Source: an uncultured Bacilli bacterium
GTDB taxonomy: Bacteria; Bacillota_I; Bacilli_A; RF39; UBA660
Length of the DNA stretch: 22,573 nucleotides
Direction: 5' to 3'
Assembly (NCBI GenBank): GCA_947624125.1
Contig: CANQIY010000008.1
Span: forward strand, 1-22,573
This document shows positions 13,120 through 19,465 of the stretch, one piece after another (the stretch's first letter is position 1; the number at the start of each line of letters is the position of its first letter). A program made the position numbers and the translations under genes. The notes beneath the pieces were generated by a model that worked only from the letters and a program-made list of their open reading frames with translations, was not told the origin of the DNA and made no database searches.

Positions 13120-13244
13120 GTTATTAAAAAGGAAAGCGATTTATATCCATTAAATCCACCTGATTACTTAAATAGTAATAGGTAAAAAGCCAAGTTATAA
13201 ATTTAATTTTGCTTTTTTAGTGGGTATAATAATACTCACTTTTT
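13120..13244 (+). promoter_or_regulatory. infC leader, likely L20-controlled attenuator
   Basis: The leader ends in a strong intrinsic terminator just before the infC ribosome site. Upstream is a second possible hairpin, AAAAAGC near 13184 with GCTTTTT at 13211. In Bacillota the infC-rpmI-rplT operon is known to be controlled by L20 binding a leader that favours premature termination. The layout here fits that, but I could not confirm the L20-binding fold, so the regulator is inferred from the operon. Confidence 0.55.
13219..13244 (+). terminator. Leader terminator before infC
   Basis: AGTGGGTAT (13219-13227) pairs with ATACTCACT (13232-13240) with one G-U and an AATA loop, followed by T to 13244. 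It sits 8 nt before the GGAGGTG of infC, so it must be read through for operon expression. Confidence 0.8.
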
Positions 13245-13264
13245 AATTGTTGGAGGTGCTTTAT

Positions 13265-13789
13265 ATAGCAAAAACAGAAGAGCTACGGATAAATGAACAA
13301 ATAAAAGTAGCAGAATTGATGGTTATTGGCCCAAATGGGGAAAAAATGGGCGTAAAAAAGTTGGAAGATGCTAAGACATTAGCTAATTATGCTGGCTTAG
13401 ATTTAGTATTAATGAGTGAAAATAGTACACCAGCTGTAGCTAAAATAATGGATTATAATAAATATCGTTATGAAAGGCAAAAAAAACTGAAAGAAACCCA
13501 AAAGAAACAAAGAGAAAGTAACAAAGAAGTTAAAGAATATCGTTTATCAGTTACTATCGATGTTCATGATTTTGAAACAAGAAAACGTAATGCTTCCGAA
13601 TATTTAAAAAAGGGTCATAAAATAAAAGCCTTTATTAGATTTAAAGGTCGTCAAATGGCTCATACCGAATTAGGAAGGGATGTCTTACTTAAATTTGCTA
13701 ATGAATTAAGTGATATAAGTCAAATTGAATCAGAACCTAAATTAGAGGGTAAGCAAATGTTTTTGTTATTAGCGCCAAAAAATAAGTAG
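13265..13789 (+). CDS. infC: Translation initiation factor IF-3, AUA start
   Basis: A protein of 174 residues when started at ATA, matching normal IF-3 length. The N-domain has R-I-N-E-Q-I and the long linker helix (Y-N-K-Y-R-Y-E-R-Q-K-K). The C-domain has the characteristic K-E-Y-R-L-S-V-T-I-D-V-H-D-F, K-x-K-A-F-I-R-F-K-G-R-Q-M-A-H and Q-M-F-L-L-L-A-P ending. IF-3 binds the 30S platform, blocks premature 50S joining and rejects non-cognate starts. GGAGGTG (13252-13258) lies six bases before ATA 13265. The upstream TTG or GTG codons in frame overlap or precede that site, and the first in-frame ATG is inside the conserved domain. Non-AUG starts on infC are known to give autoregulation because IF-3 discriminates against them. 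Confidence 0.92.
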   Translation: MAKTEELRINEQIKVAELMVIGPNGEKMGVKKLEDAKTLANYAGLDLVLMSENSTPAVAKIMDYNKYRYERQKKLKETQKKQRESNKEVKEYRLSVTIDVHDFETRKRNASEYLKKGHKIKAFIRFKGRQMAHTELGRDVLLKFANELSDISQIESEPKLEGKQMFLLLAPKNK

Positions 13790-13804
13790 TAGAAGGAGAT
13801 TAAT

Positions 13805-13993
13805 ATGGGAAAACAAAAAACACATAAAGCAAGTAGCAAAGTTTTTAAAGTTAAAAAGAATGGTACATTAACTTATAAAAAAGGTAATGGAAATCATAAA
13901 ACAAGTAAAGATTCTTCAAAAGCTGTTCGGCAAAGAAGAAATAAAGGAATATTAGCGAAAGGAGAAGCTAGCAGATTAAAATCTGTTATATAG
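13805..13993 (+). CDS. rpmI: 50S ribosomal protein L35
   Basis: A 62-residue basic protein with the L35 pattern: M-x-K-x-K-T-H-K-A-S-S-K-x-F-K near the start, G-N-x-N-H-K-T-S-K in the middle and G-I-L-A-K-G-E-A-S-R-L-K at the end. Length is normal. It follows infC by 15 nt with an AAGGAGA ribosome site, the canonical second gene of the operon. Confidence 0.95.
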   Translation: MGKQKTHKASSKVFKVKKNGTLTYKKGNGNHKTSKDSSKAVRQRRNKGILAKGEASRLKSVI

Positions 13994-14010
13994 TTTGGGG
14001 GTAAAAGAAG

Positions 14011-14571
14011 ATGGCAAGAGTTAAAGGCGGAAACGTATCAAAAAATAGAAGACGTAAAGTTTTAAAACAAGCAAAAGGTTATTTTGGTAGTAAACATAGA
14101 TTATACAAAACAGCTCAAGAACAATTATTCCATAGTGGTGATTATGCATTTAGAGATAGAAAACAAAATAAAAGAAATTTCCGAAAATTATGGATTACGA
14201 GAATTAATGCAGCTTGTCGTTTAAATGACATTAGTTATTCTAAATTTATTAATGGTTTAAATAAAGCTGGTATTGTTATTAATCGTAAAATGTTATCAGA
14301 AATTGCAATTAATGACCCAAAATCTTTTGCAGAATTAGTAAAAGCTGCGAAGAATGCTTTAGATGGTAAAGTAGAAAAAACAGCTAGTAAAAAAACAACT
14401 ACTGAAACAAAAGTAGAAGCTAAAAAAGAAGAAAAAGTTGAAAGTAAAAAGAAAGCTCAAGAAGATTTGAGTGCTAAAACTTTAACTGAACTTAAAACAA
14501 TGGCTAAAGAAGCTGGTATTAAAGGTTATAGTACCATGAAAAAAGATGAATTAATTAAAAATTTAAAATAA
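14011..14571 (+). CDS. rplT: 50S ribosomal protein L20 with a C-terminal Rho_N-like domain
   Basis: Residues 1-118 are a complete L20 (M-A-R-V-K-G-G start, Q-A-K-G-Y-F-G-S-K-H-R, K-x-W-I-T-R-I-N-A-A-C-R, I-N-R-K-M-L-S-E-I-A). Ordinary bacterial L20 ends there. Here about 33 residues of Lys/Glu/Thr-rich, low-complexity linker (119-151) lead to a 35-residue module (152-186), D-L-S-A-K-T-L-T-E-L-K-T-M-A-K-E-A-G-I-K..., that fits the Rho N-terminal/SAP-like helix-extended-loop-helix fold (L-x2-L-K-x-M-A-K-x-x-G-I-x-G-Y-S-x-M-x-K-x-E-L-I). L20 is an early 23S rRNA assembly protein and the probable operon repressor. The extra module likely binds nucleic acid. The frame is continuous with no frameshift, and the terminator follows at once. 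Confidence 0.95.
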   Translation: MARVKGGNVSKNRRRKVLKQAKGYFGSKHRLYKTAQEQLFHSGDYAFRDRKQNKRNFRKLWITRINAACRLNDISYSKFINGLNKAGIVINRKMLSEIAINDPKSFAELVKAAKNALDGKVEKTASKKTTTETKVEAKKEEKVESKKKAQEDLSAKTLTELKTMAKEAGIKGYSTMKKDELIKNLK

Positions 14572-14585
14572 TTTTAATAATTTGG

Positions 14586-14614
14586 AAGTAAGCATAGTTA
14601 TGTTTACTTTTTTT
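14586..14614 (+). terminator. Terminator of the infC-rpmI-rplT operon
   Basis: A 10-bp stem (14586-14595 with 14600-14609, one G-U) around a 4-nt loop, followed by a T run to 14614. Confidence 0.88.
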
Positions 14615-14695
14615 CTTTAAATTATCTTTTAATTTCCCATAAAATTTCTTGCAAAAAAAAGGGAGATATAATAAAATAAATTTAGGTGGTTTAAG

Positions 14696-15121
14696 ATGTT
14701 AAATGAATTTAAAAAATTTATTGCTCGTGGTAATGTAGTTGATTTAGCAGTTGGTGTTATAATTGGTTCTTCTTTTAGTGCCATTGTTACATCTCTTGTA
14801 AATAATATATTTACCCCTTTAATTGGTATTGTTTTTGGAGGTGTTGATTTTTCGGGTTTATCATTTACAATTAAAGATTCCGTTATTATGTATGGTGCTT
14901 TTATTCAATCCGTATTCGACTTTTTAATCACAGCTTTATGTCTATTCATAATTGTTAAAATCATGAATAAATTAAATAGTGATATTCATAGACTTAGTAA
15001 AAAAGGACAAGAAGAAGTTAAAGAAGAAAAAACAGAATTACCTAAGAAAAGTGATGAATTAGTAGTTTTAGAAGAAATTCGTAATTTATTACAAGAAAAA
15101 AAGAAAGGAAAAAATAAATAA
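14696..15121 (+). CDS. mscL: Large-conductance mechanosensitive channel MscL
   Basis: A 141-residue inner-membrane channel that opens under membrane tension and releases solutes on osmotic downshock. The N-terminal amphipathic helix (MLNEFKKFIARGN) is followed by the gate motif D-L-A-V-G-V-I-I-G-S-S-F-S-A-I-V in TM1 (about 15-45), an extracellular loop (about 46-66), TM2 (about 68-92) and a charged cytoplasmic C-terminal helix (about 100-136). The pore helix V-I-I-G-x3-x-A-I-V-x-S-L matches the family. An AGGTGG site precedes ATG. yneF starts on the last base of its stop codon (TAATG), so the two are translationally coupled. Confidence 0.95.
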   Translation: MLNEFKKFIARGNVVDLAVGVIIGSSFSAIVTSLVNNIFTPLIGIVFGGVDFSGLSFTIKDSVIMYGAFIQSVFDFLITALCLFIIVKIMNKLNSDIHRLSKKGQEEVKEEKTELPKKSDELVVLEEIRNLLQEKKKGKNK

Positions 15122-15330
15122 TGTTAGAAAATATATTATATTTAATCGGTGGTTTAGTAGCAGGATGTTTAATTGGCTTTTTTATCGCTAGAATTTTAAC
15201 CAAAAAATATTTAAATGCTAACCCGCCAATTAATGAAAAAATGATTGAGGCCATGATGAGTGGAATGGGCAGAAAACCTAGTCAAAAACAAGTTCGCCAA
15301 GTAATGCGTGATATGAATAGATTTAAATAA
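15121..15330 (+). CDS. yneF: YneF family membrane protein (UPF0154)
   Basis: A 69-residue protein with a single N-terminal transmembrane helix (about 4-24, with G-G-L-x-A-G-C-L-I-G-F-F) and a conserved cytoplasmic tail, K-K-Y-L-x-x-N-P-P-I-N-E-K-M-I-x-A-M-M-x-x-M-G-R-K-P-S-x-K-Q-V-R-Q-V-M. This is the UPF0154/YneF signature found across Bacilli. Its role is unknown. It overlaps mscL by one base. No terminator follows before the serS leader promoter. Confidence 0.93.
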   Translation: MLENILYLIGGLVAGCLIGFFIARILTKKYLNANPPINEKMIEAMMSGMGRKPSQKQVRQVMRDMNRFK

Positions 15331-15346
15331 AATAAGTATAATAATA

Positions 15347-15375
15347 TTGATAAGTTGATTAAAATTTGTTATATT
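15347..15375 (+). promoter_or_regulatory. Promoter of the serS T-box leader
   Basis: TTGATA (15347-15352), a 17-nt spacer and TATATT (15370-15375). The start would be near 15382. Confidence 0.7.
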
Positions 15376-15381
15376 ATTTTT

Positions 15382-15577
15382 ATAAATTGAAGAAGAAAGA
15401 ATAGTAACTATAAATGTTTAAATAGAGAATTAATGGTTGGTGGAAATTAATTAAATGGTTATAGTGAATCTACTTTTGGAGAGTATTTAATAGATAACGG
15501 GTAGTTTCGTTAAAAACTAAAAAGTAATATATTGGATGGTACCGCAGAATTGCTCCTTGGTGATTTTGGGGTTTTTT
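15382..15577 (+). promoter_or_regulatory. T-box riboswitch (serine), serS leader
   Basis: Aligned against the thrS leader, this leader shares AGAGA-TTAATGG..GGTGGAAATT on the 5' side of stem I and GGAGAG after it. The codon in the ACT position is TCT (15469-15471), a Ser codon, followed by A as usual. The T-box core GGATGGTACCGC ends at 15545 and offers TGGT (15537-15540) to the tRNA 3' end. The terminator is imperfect: ACC pairs with GGT around an internal mismatched region, then six T (15572-15577). It should induce serS when tRNA-Ser is uncharged. Confidence 0.9.
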
Positions 15578-15599
15578 AATTTAGAAAGGATGTTAAAAA

Positions 15600-16883
15600 A
15601 TGTTAGATATTAAATTTGTAAGAGAAAACAGTGATTTAGTTAAAGAAAATATTAAGAAAAAATTTCAAGATAATAAATTACCTTTAGTAGATGAAGTAAT
15701 TGAACTTGATGAAAAAATTAGAAATTTAAAAGTAGAAGGAGATAATTTAAGACAAGAAAGAAATACAACGAGTGATGAAATAGGGCGTTTATTTAAAGAA
15801 AAGAAAATAGATGACGCTAATAAGAAAAAAGAAAGAGTTGTTGAAATAAATGCTAAGTTAGTCGATATTGAAAAGGAAGAAGAAGATTTAGCAGAAGTTT
15901 TAAAACAAAAAATGATGGTTATTCCACAAATTATTGATGAAAGTGTTCCTATTGGTAAAGATGATAGTGAAAATGTTGAAAATGAACGTTTTGGTGAACC
16001 TTTTGTTCCAGATTATGAAATACCTTATCATGCTGATATATGTGAAGCTCTAGGGGGACTTGATAAAGAAAGTGCTGGTCGAACAACGGGAAATGGTTTT
16101 TACTATTTAATTGGTGATATTGCTAGATTACATGAAGCAATGGTTTCTTATGCTAGAGACTTTATGATAGATAAAGGTTTTACTTATTGTATTCCTCCAT
16201 TTATGATTAGAAGTGATGTTGTAACTGGTGTTATGTCATTTACAGAAATGGAAAATATGATGTATAAAATTGAAGGTGAAGATTTATATTTAATTGGTAC
16301 TAGTGAACATTCTATGATAGGTAAATTTAAAGGTCAAATCATAAAAGAAGAAAATTTACCTATTACTATGACTTCATATTCACCATGTTTTCGTAAAGAA
16401 GTCGGTGCCCATGGCTTAGAAGAAAGAGGTTTATATCGAGTTCATCAATTCGAAAAACAAGAAATGGTTGTGTTATGTAAGCCTGAGGAAGCAATGGAAT
16501 GGTATAATAAAATGTGGAAATATACGGTTGATTTCTTTCGCAGTTTAGATGTTCCAGTAAGAACACTTGAATGTTGTAGTGGTGATTTAGCTGATTTAAA
16601 AGTTAAATCTTGTGATATTGAAGCTTGGAGTCCAAGACAAAAGAAATATTTTGAAGTTGGTTCATGTTCAACTTTAGGTGATGCGCAAGCTAGAAGATTA
16701 GGAATTAAAATGAAAACAGCTAATGGTAATGAATATTTAGCTACGTTAAATAATACAGTAGTGGCTTCTCCAAGAGGACTAATTGCCCTAATTGAGAATA
16801 ATTATCAAAAAGATGGAAGTATATTAATTCCTAAAGCATTACAACCTTACATGGGTGGAAAAGAGAAAATTGAAAAGAAGTAG
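15600..16883 (+). CDS. serS: Serine-tRNA ligase
   Basis: A class II synthetase of 427 residues. The N-terminal long coiled-coil arm (about 28-105), which binds the variable arm of tRNA-Ser, is rich in Lys/Glu heptads. The catalytic core has G-T-S-E-H-S at the T-x-E site, motif 2 F-R-K-E-V-G-A-H-G-L-E-E-R-G-L-Y-R-V-H-Q-F-E-K with R265, and motif 3 near P-R-G-L-I-A-L-I-E-N-N-Y-Q. Motif 2 and the segment S-C-S-T-L-G-D-A-Q-A-R-R-L-G-I differ from the usual bacterial wording (E-A-G-S-A-G-R-D-T; S-C-S-N-x-x-D-F-Q-A-R-R), being nearer the E-V-G-x-H-G form of eukaryotic cytosolic enzymes. The zinc-type methanogenic SerRS is excluded. The start follows GAAAGGA by about nine bases. Confidence 0.95.
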   Translation: MLDIKFVRENSDLVKENIKKKFQDNKLPLVDEVIELDEKIRNLKVEGDNLRQERNTTSDEIGRLFKEKKIDDANKKKERVVEINAKLVDIEKEEEDLAEVLKQKMMVIPQIIDESVPIGKDDSENVENERFGEPFVPDYEIPYHADICEALGGLDKESAGRTTGNGFYYLIGDIARLHEAMVSYARDFMIDKGFTYCIPPFMIRSDVVTGVMSFTEMENMMYKIEGEDLYLIGTSEHSMIGKFKGQIIKEENLPITMTSYSPCFRKEVGAHGLEERGLYRVHQFEKQEMVVLCKPEEAMEWYNKMWKYTVDFFRSLDVPVRTLECCSGDLADLKVKSCDIEAWSPRQKKYFEVGSCSTLGDAQARRLGIKMKTANGNEYLATLNNTVVASPRGLIALIENNYQKDGSILIPKALQPYMGGKEKIEKK

Positions 16884-16897
16884 ATTAACTTCTTTTT
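16873..16897 (+). terminator. Terminator overlapping the serS stop codon
   Basis: AAAAGAAGT (16873-16881) pairs with ACTTCTTTT (16888-16896). The TAG stop is split between the left arm and the 6-nt loop, so the hairpin encodes the last Lys codons. The T run is short, ending at 16897. Confidence 0.7.
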
Positions 16898-16933
16898 ATT
16901 TACATATTTAATAATTAAATTAAAATTTGGTCA

Positions 16934-17000
16934 AAAAAGTTTTTCCAATGTAACCAAAAAAAATACAAAATTAAAAAGTTTTTCCAATTCAACCAAAAAA
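16934..17000. repeat. Two direct repeats upstream of the AAA/DUF4143 gene
   Basis: Copy 1 (16934-16961) and copy 2 (16973-17000) share AAAAAGTTTTTCCAAT, two differing bases, then AACCAAAAAA, with a 39-bp period. A TTTGGT at 16926 also faces the ACCAAA of copy 1 as an inverted repeat. Copy 2 ends immediately before the -35 region of the next gene, suggesting paired regulatory sites. Confidence 0.75.
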
Positions 17001-17001
17001 C

Positions 17002-17030
17002 TTTATATTTTAATAATTTTATTATATAAT
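17002..17030 (+). promoter_or_regulatory. Promoter of the AAA/DUF4143 gene
   Basis: TTTATA (17002-17007), a 17-nt spacer and a perfect TATAAT (17025-17030). The weak -35 next to two upstream repeats is compatible with activation, but this is inference. Confidence 0.5.
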
Positions 17031-17051
17031 ATAAATGAAGAGGTGAATATA

Positions 17052-18254
17052 ATGTTAAAAAGAAGTTATTATTTAAATAAAATTAAAGATTTTTATCATG
17101 TAAATTCATTAATAAAGATTTTGTGTGGATTAAGAAGAAGTGGTAAATCTGTTATATTACAACAAATAATAGAGGAAATAAAAGAAAGTGGTGTTAAAGA
17201 TAATCATATAATATATATAAATTTTGAATCACTTGATTTTGTTAATATTACAAATGCAATAGAATTGAATAATTATATTAAAAGTTTAGTAAAAGATAAA
17301 AATCCTTATTATATATTTTTAGATGAAGTTCAAAAAGTAGAAGAGTTTGAAAAAGCTATTAATTCTTTAAGAATTACAAACCAATTTAGTATTTTTATTA
17401 CAGGTTCGAATAGCAAAATGACCTTTTTAGAATTATCAACGGATTTATCAGGTAGATATGTAAGTTTTAGAATTAATCCTTTATCATTTAAAGAAGCTGT
17501 CGAAATAACTAATACAAAACCAGAAAATTATTTTGATTTATTATTAGATATCTTTGAGTGGGGAACTTTACCACAAAGATTTGCTTTTGAAAATAATGAT
17601 TCCAAAGAAAATTATATTCGTGATGTTTATGATTCAATTCTTCTTAAAGATGTTGTTGAAAGACTTGGAATAACAGATGTCACATCATTTAATAAAATCC
17701 TTCAATATATTTTAGAAACGGAAACAAGAGAATTTTCAGCAACTAATGTGTTAGATTATTTAGAAAAAAATGGTAATAAGGTTGCTACAGATACATTGTA
17801 TAAATATTTAGAAGCGCTTTGTTCAACTTTCATTATTAACAGAGTATATAGATATGATATAAATGGAAAGGCTATTTTGAAATCATTAAATAAATTTTAT
17901 GCTACAGACTTGGGGGTAAAAAGAATTAAAACGAATAGTAAAGAAATTAACTATTCTCGTGCTTTTGAAAATTTAATATATAATGAATTAATAAAAAAAG
18001 GATATGATGTTTATGTTGGAAAGACTAAAGATAGTGAAATCGACTTTATAGCATCTAAAAATAAAAGTGTTAAATATATTCAAGCATGTTATGATTTAGC
18101 AAATGAAGATACGCGGGTTAGAGAATTTAATGCCTTTAATAGCATAAGTGATAATTATCCTAAATACGTAATTTCAACTAATAAAGAAGATTATTCACAA
18201 GATGGAATTAAGCATCTTAACATATTTGATTTTTTGATGAATGATGAATTTTAA
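17052..18254 (+). CDS. AAA_14/DUF4143 family ATPase
   Basis: A 400-residue protein of the common bacterial/archaeal AAA_14-DUF4143 family. Walker A is G26-L-R-R-S-G-K-S33 and Walker B is Y-I-F-L-D-E-V-Q near residue 95; I-F-I-T-G-S-N-S is the sensor-1-like strand. The C-terminal half is DUF4143, ending in a PD-(D/E)XK-like remnant: E-N-L-I-Y-N-E-L ... S-E-I-D-F-I-A-S ... Y-I-Q-A-C-Y. The function is not established for the family; it is often multi-copy and variably present, which suits accessory or mobile behaviour. ATG 17052 is preferred over the in-frame GTG 17043, because that GTG is part of the GAGGTG ribosome site. It is monocistronic, with its own promoter and terminator. Confidence 0.92.
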   Translation: MLKRSYYLNKIKDFYHVNSLIKILCGLRRSGKSVILQQIIEEIKESGVKDNHIIYINFESLDFVNITNAIELNNYIKSLVKDKNPYYIFLDEVQKVEEFEKAINSLRITNQFSIFITGSNSKMTFLELSTDLSGRYVSFRINPLSFKEAVEITNTKPENYFDLLLDIFEWGTLPQRFAFENNDSKENYIRDVYDSILLKDVVERLGITDVTSFNKILQYILETETREFSATNVLDYLEKNGNKVATDTLYKYLEALCSTFIINRVYRYDINGKAILKSLNKFYATDLGVKRIKTNSKEINYSRAFENLIYNELIKKGYDVYVGKTKDSEIDFIASKNKSVKYIQACYDLANEDTRVREFNAFNSISDNYPKYVISTNKEDYSQDGIKHLNIFDFLMNDEF

Positions 18255-18285
18255 GGAAGAAGTATTATAATGGTTCTTCTTTTTT
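18253..18285 (+). terminator. Terminator of the AAA/DUF4143 gene
   Basis: GAAGAA (18256-18261) pairs with TTCTTC (18274-18279), extended by G-U and A-T pairs, around a 12-nt loop, followed by T. It starts at the last bases of the stop codon. Confidence 0.75.
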
Positions 18286-18296
18286 ATTATTTTATA

Positions 18297-18325
18297 TTTT
18301 GCTATCAAAAAAATTTTGTTATAAT
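18297..18325 (+). promoter_or_regulatory. Promoter of the desulfurase-thiI unit
   Basis: An extended -10, TGtTATAAT (18317-18325), with TTTTGC at 18297-18302 in -35 position (17-nt spacer). AGGATGTGAG then serves the ATG at 18347. Confidence 0.6.
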
Positions 18326-18346
18326 GGTATTGTAGGATGTGAGATA

Positions 18347-19456
18347 ATGATATATTTAGATTATAGTGAAACAACACCGGTATCGATGGATGCACTAGAT
18401 ACTTATTCAAAAGTTAGCAAAGAGTATATTGGCAGCATCTATGCTAGTAATTTAATAGGTCAAAAAGCTCAAAATCTATATGAAAAAGCAACCCAAGAAA
18501 TAGCGGAAATGTTTAATGTGATGGAAGATGAAATTATTTATACAAGTGGGGGAAGCGAAGCTAATAACATGGCTATAATTGGTGTAGCTCTTGCTAATCA
18601 TAAAAAGGGTAAACATATTATTGTCTCTAAATTAGAAACACCTTCTTTATATGAAATATGTAAATATTTAGAAAGTATTGGTTTTGAAATAAGTTATGTA
18701 AATAATGATAGTGATGGCTTAATAAGTTTTGATGATTTACGAAATATGATTAGAGAAGATACCATTTTAGTTAGTATTAGTGCCGTTAATTATCAAACAG
18801 GTGTAAGACAACCTTTAAAAATGTTAAGACAAATTATTAAAAAAGAAAATCCTAATACAGTTTTTCATTCTGATTTAACGCAAGCCATTGGTAAAACGCA
18901 AATCAATTTTCATGATATCGATTTAGGTAGTATTTCATCTCATAAATTCTATGGTCCCAAAGGAGTAGGTTTTCTCTATAAAAATAACACGATTAAAATA
19001 GCGCCCTTATTATATGGCAATAAATTTTATAAATATAAACCGGTTGGAGGAGCTTTGCCTTTAATAGTTAGTATGAAAGATGCTTTAAAATCCGCTATTA
19101 AAGATTTAGATAAGAAAGAACATTACATCGTATTATTAAATGAAAGAATTACAAGTAAGTTAAGTAAATTAGAAGGTATAAAAATAAATAAAACAAAGTA
19201 TTCTTTGCCCCATATTTTAAATATAAGTTTAGGAAAAGTTAGTGCTTATGAAATGATGCAAAAGTTAGGTGAAAAAAATATTTTTGTAAGTAGTAATAGT
19301 AGCAATGAAATTAATCAAAGTGTTATGGCTTTATATAATGATAAAGAGAGAAGTTCATCTTGTCTAAGAATTAGTTTATCGCATTTGACAACTGTCTTAG
19401 AAATTAATAGATTTTTAGAAATATTTGAGGTAGAATATAAGAAGTTAAGTAGTTAG
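18347..19456 (+). CDS. Cysteine desulfurase-like protein lacking catalytic Cys and His
   Basis: A 369-residue fold-type I PLP enzyme of the NifS/IscS family. The cofactor site is intact: G-G-S-E-A-N-N near 60, D176 and Q179 in H-S-D-L-T-Q-A, H199 and Schiff-base K200 in S-S-H-K-F-Y-G-P-K-G, and the C-terminal L-R-I-S-L. Two key residues differ. The PLP-stacking His of E-H-P is Thr98 (E-T-P-S). In the loop that normally reads V-S-x-G-S-A-C, this protein has V-S-S-N-S-S-N-E, with N320 at the Cys position and the loop shortened. It sits nine bases before thiI, as the dedicated desulfurase NifZ does in Bacillus, where it feeds sulfur for 4-thiouridine. Either sulfur transfer uses another cysteine, or the protein is not a desulfurase. 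ATG 18347 is chosen by the ribosome site. Position numbers come from hand alignment. Confidence 0.85.
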   Translation: MIYLDYSETTPVSMDALDTYSKVSKEYIGSIYASNLIGQKAQNLYEKATQEIAEMFNVMEDEIIYTSGGSEANNMAIIGVALANHKKGKHIIVSKLETPSLYEICKYLESIGFEISYVNNDSDGLISFDDLRNMIREDTILVSISAVNYQTGVRQPLKMLRQIIKKENPNTVFHSDLTQAIGKTQINFHDIDLGSISSHKFYGPKGVGFLYKNNTIKIAPLLYGNKFYKYKPVGGALPLIVSMKDALKSAIKDLDKKEHYIVLLNERITSKLSKLEGIKINKTKYSLPHILNISLGKVSAYEMMQKLGEKNIFVSSNSSNEINQSVMALYNDKERSSSCLRISLSHLTTVLEINRFLEIFEVEYKKLSS

Positions 19457-19465
19457 GGGGCATAT

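Noticed and set aside
13247..13264. TTG or GTG start for infC
   Set aside because: TTG 13247 and 13250 lie before or in the GGAGGTG site and GTG 13256 overlaps it; only ATA 13265 has proper spacing and gives normal length.
16934..17000. Possible CRISPR array
   Set aside because: Only two imperfect copies with an 11-bp gap; no spacers, no further repeats and no cas genes.
18347..19456. Treating the desulfurase-like gene as a pseudogene
   Set aside because: The frame is full length, the PLP-binding residues are kept and the gene is properly spaced with thiI, so selective retention is more likely than decay.
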